Shown here: positions 6,496 through 7,452 of the stretch, piece by piece | Numbering within the stretch: position 1 is the stretch's first letter | Layout: each line of letters starts with the position of its first letter | Source: Phycisphaerales bacterium | GTDB taxonomy: Bacteria; Planctomycetota; Phycisphaerae; Phycisphaerales; SM1A02 | NCBI GenBank assembly: GCA_029243925.1 | Contig: JAQWRC010000192.1 | Coordinates: 1 to 7,452, forward strand | Direction of reading: 5' to 3' | Length of the DNA: 7,452 bases | Position numbers and translations under genes: made by a program | The notes under the pieces: generated by a model | What the model was told of the DNA's origin: nothing | The model's database searches: none | The model's input: the letters and a program-made list of their open reading frames with translations, nothing else

Positions 6496-6538
6496 CCCGC
6501 CGCCCCAGATCGACATTCAAGTGAGTCGACGTGGCGGG
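6496..6538 (+). other. two-tier inverted repeat, possible RNA structure in the leader
   Basis: CCCGCCGC (6496-6503) can pair with GTGGCGGG (6531-6538), including one G-U pair. Inside it TCGAC (6510-6514) can pair with GTCGA (6525-6529), leaving a 10-base loop and an uneven internal loop. It lies in the gene-free region, so a structural role is possible. It matches no riboswitch class that I recognise. Confidence 0.3.
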
Positions 6539-6660
6539 CATTCCTCGTCTCGTCATCTGGGTCTGTTGCAGATCAAGATGGCGTCTCAGGGAACCCCAAC
6601 ACAACGAACAGGACGAAGGTGTCCCGCTCCGTATGTATCGGCGCGTGGCAACTCGTAGGA

Positions 6661-6683
6661 GAGGAACACACGGTGTGCTCCTC
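6661..6683 (+). other. hairpin upstream of prepilin-like gene
   Basis: GAGGA-A-CACA and TGTG-C-TCCTC form a 9-pair stem with a single A/C mismatch around a CGG triloop. It begins two bases after the TAG that closes the 86-codon frame and ends 44 bases before the prepilin ATG. The following bases are AT-rich but hold no long T run, so it is only a weak terminator candidate. It could instead stabilise or pause the mRNA. Confidence 0.45.
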
Positions 6684-6717
6684 AACGCACTTATTTTATG
6701 ATTCATTGAAATCAACT

Positions 6718-6721
6718 GGAG
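6718..6721 (+). promoter_or_regulatory. Shine-Dalgarno site of prepilin-like gene
   Basis: GGAG lies six bases before the ATG at 6728 and fixes that start. The very next residues are the prepilin leader, which supports the same choice. Confidence 0.75.
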
Positions 6722-6727
6722 ACCACA

Positions 6728-7452
6728 ATGAAGACTAAGAAGAGAGGTTTTACCCTCGTTGAGCTGATGGTCGTTGTCGCGATCATTGCTCTGCTCATGG
6801 GCCTGCTTCTTCCGGCACTTTCTTCCGCAATGGCTACGGCCCGCGCGAAGAAGGACTCCGCAAATCTCCGCGGACTCGGACAAGGCATGGCAAGCTACGG
6901 CAGCGATTACAACGGCAGCTGGTGTGTTCCTGGTGAACTGTGGCGGAATCCCGTCATGGTCGAAGGAATGGGCAATGTCTGCATGATCGGCCGCGGCGAT
7001 CCCAACTTCACCTTTAACAGTACTGACAACCTGGCTTCAGCCATGATTGCTCAGAACTACCACACGGTGGAAATTCACGTTTCCCCCTGCGAAGTCAATC
7101 CTGACATCGGTGTCAAGGGCGAAATTCCTGAGAACGGAAACATCGTCGCCTACGATCACAGCAAATGGGATCCGTCAAACTGCTCCTACTGGGATCAGGG
7201 CTTCGACGCACGACTGAATGGCAGCGTAAGCCACACGTCCTATGCAAACCAGGCTCTGATGGGCGACCGTCTGATTTCCTGGAATGACACAGCCAAGTCC
7301 TCAAATGCCGTCTACTGCCTTCGTGGTACTGAAGATGGCGTCGTACAGGACATGGAAGATGGCTCAGGCGAGTACACGCGTTCACCCGTTCTCGACTTCA
7401 TGGGTCCCTCAGGCGCATTCCACGCCAACATTCTGTGGGGCGACATTTCCAT
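6728..7452 (+). CDS. prepilin-type N-terminal cleavage/methylation domain protein (type II secretion pseudopilin-like), 3' end cut by window
   Basis: The visible 241 residues begin with a basic six-residue leader, then Gly7 and FTLVELMVVVAIIALLMGLLLPAL (8-31). A prepilin peptidase should cut after Gly7 and methylate Phe8. Glu12 is the conserved Glu5 of the mature pilin, used for assembly. The helix continues into a polar stretch with ARAKKDSANLRGLGQGMASYGSDYNG (39-63), the form usual in planctomycete pseudopilin-like proteins of the DUF1559 kind. The rest is a soluble, Asn/Asp/Gly/Trp-rich domain for the periplasm or cell surface, with cysteines at 66, 85, 121, 152 and 197. The last visible residues FHANILWGD resemble the C-terminal His...Asn-Val-Leu-Phe-Gly/Asp-Gly motif of such proteins, so little may be missing. 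It may be a surface filament subunit or a secreted protein assembled by a type II-like machine. No partner genes are visible here. Confidence 0.9.
   Translation, partial: MKTKKRGFTLVELMVVVAIIALLMGLLLPALSSAMATARAKKDSANLRGLGQGMASYGSDYNGSWCVPGELWRNPVMVEGMGNVCMIGRGDPNFTFNSTDNLASAMIAQNYHTVEIHVSPCEVNPDIGVKGEIPENGNIVAYDHSKWDPSNCSYWDQGFDARLNGSVSHTSYANQALMGDRLISWNDTAKSSNAVYCLRGTEDGVVQDMEDGSGEYTRSPVLDFMGPSGAFHANILWGDIS

Larger units (their letters stand above)
6322..6727. other. intergenic region of about 400 bases between divergent ridA and prepilin-like gene
   Basis: No protein of known family is visible on either strand. On the plus strand the region holds a promoter-like pair (6366-6393), an open frame of 86 codons starting GTG at 6398 and ending TAG at 6656-6658, a two-tier inverted repeat (6496-6538), a hairpin (6661-6683) and an AT-rich tract (6688-6711) before the prepilin ribosome site. 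The 86-codon frame is plausible at first, but its second half is Arg/Ser/Thr/Pro-rich, as expected for random GC-rich sequence. It could be a long leader of the prepilin gene, a small RNA or a small peptide gene, and I cannot choose between these. The ridA leader side contains a run of six T on the minus strand (6339-6344) without a strong stem before it. Confidence 0.5.

Noticed and set aside
6661..6711. Hairpin plus AT-rich tract as a strong intrinsic terminator
   Set aside because: No continuous T run follows the stem, and the stem has a mismatch. It is kept only as a hairpin.
6322..6727. tRNA or known riboswitch in the intergenic region
   Set aside because: No T-loop GGTTCGA-type motif, no cloverleaf and no recognisable riboswitch core was found by eye.

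Overview
The window looks like chromosomal DNA from a Gram-negative, GC-rich bacterium, most plausibly a planctomycete of the Phycisphaerae type. That placement is inference. It rests on lipid A/heptose genes found together with a Hanks-type Ser/Thr kinase that carries a type II secretion/MshE-N-like N-terminus, and a large prepilin-like protein with an FTLVE leader. All three are common together in Planctomycetota. No mobile element, CRISPR array, tRNA or rRNA was seen.

Left part (1-3652, minus strand): a tight envelope operon read right to left. The order is a family 9 heptosyltransferase, a Maf nucleotide pyrophosphatase, LpxK (lipid A 4'-kinase) and an HldE/RfaE-type heptose kinase that runs off the left edge. 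The first three genes are linked by two successive 4-base ATGA stop/start overlaps, and the last gap is 12 bases. Three of the four genes make or attach lipid A and inner-core heptose: HldE makes the activated heptose precursor, the GT9 enzyme transfers heptose, and LpxK adds the 4'-phosphate. Maf is a nucleotide house-cleaning enzyme embedded in the operon.

Middle (3653-5850, plus strand): after a short divergent intergenic region with a small GC-rich inverted repeat come a Ser/Thr protein kinase and a transaldolase, 34 bases apart. The kinase has a disordered N-terminus, a degenerate MshEN-like domain, a full catalytic domain and a C-terminal membrane anchor with nothing outside. The transaldolase is of the small MipB/TalC type. 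It has no Shine-Dalgarno sequence but has a -10-like box directly before its ATG.

Right part (5851-7452): a RidA-family protein on the minus strand shares a back-to-back stop palindrome (TGATCA) with the transaldolase. Then comes a non-coding or weakly coding stretch of about 400 bases with a promoter-like pair and two hairpins. Last is a prepilin-type protein on the plus strand, cut by the right edge. The window is mainly housekeeping and envelope functions. The most unusual points are the architecture of the kinase, substituted residues in Maf and the transaldolase, and the structured leader before the prepilin gene.
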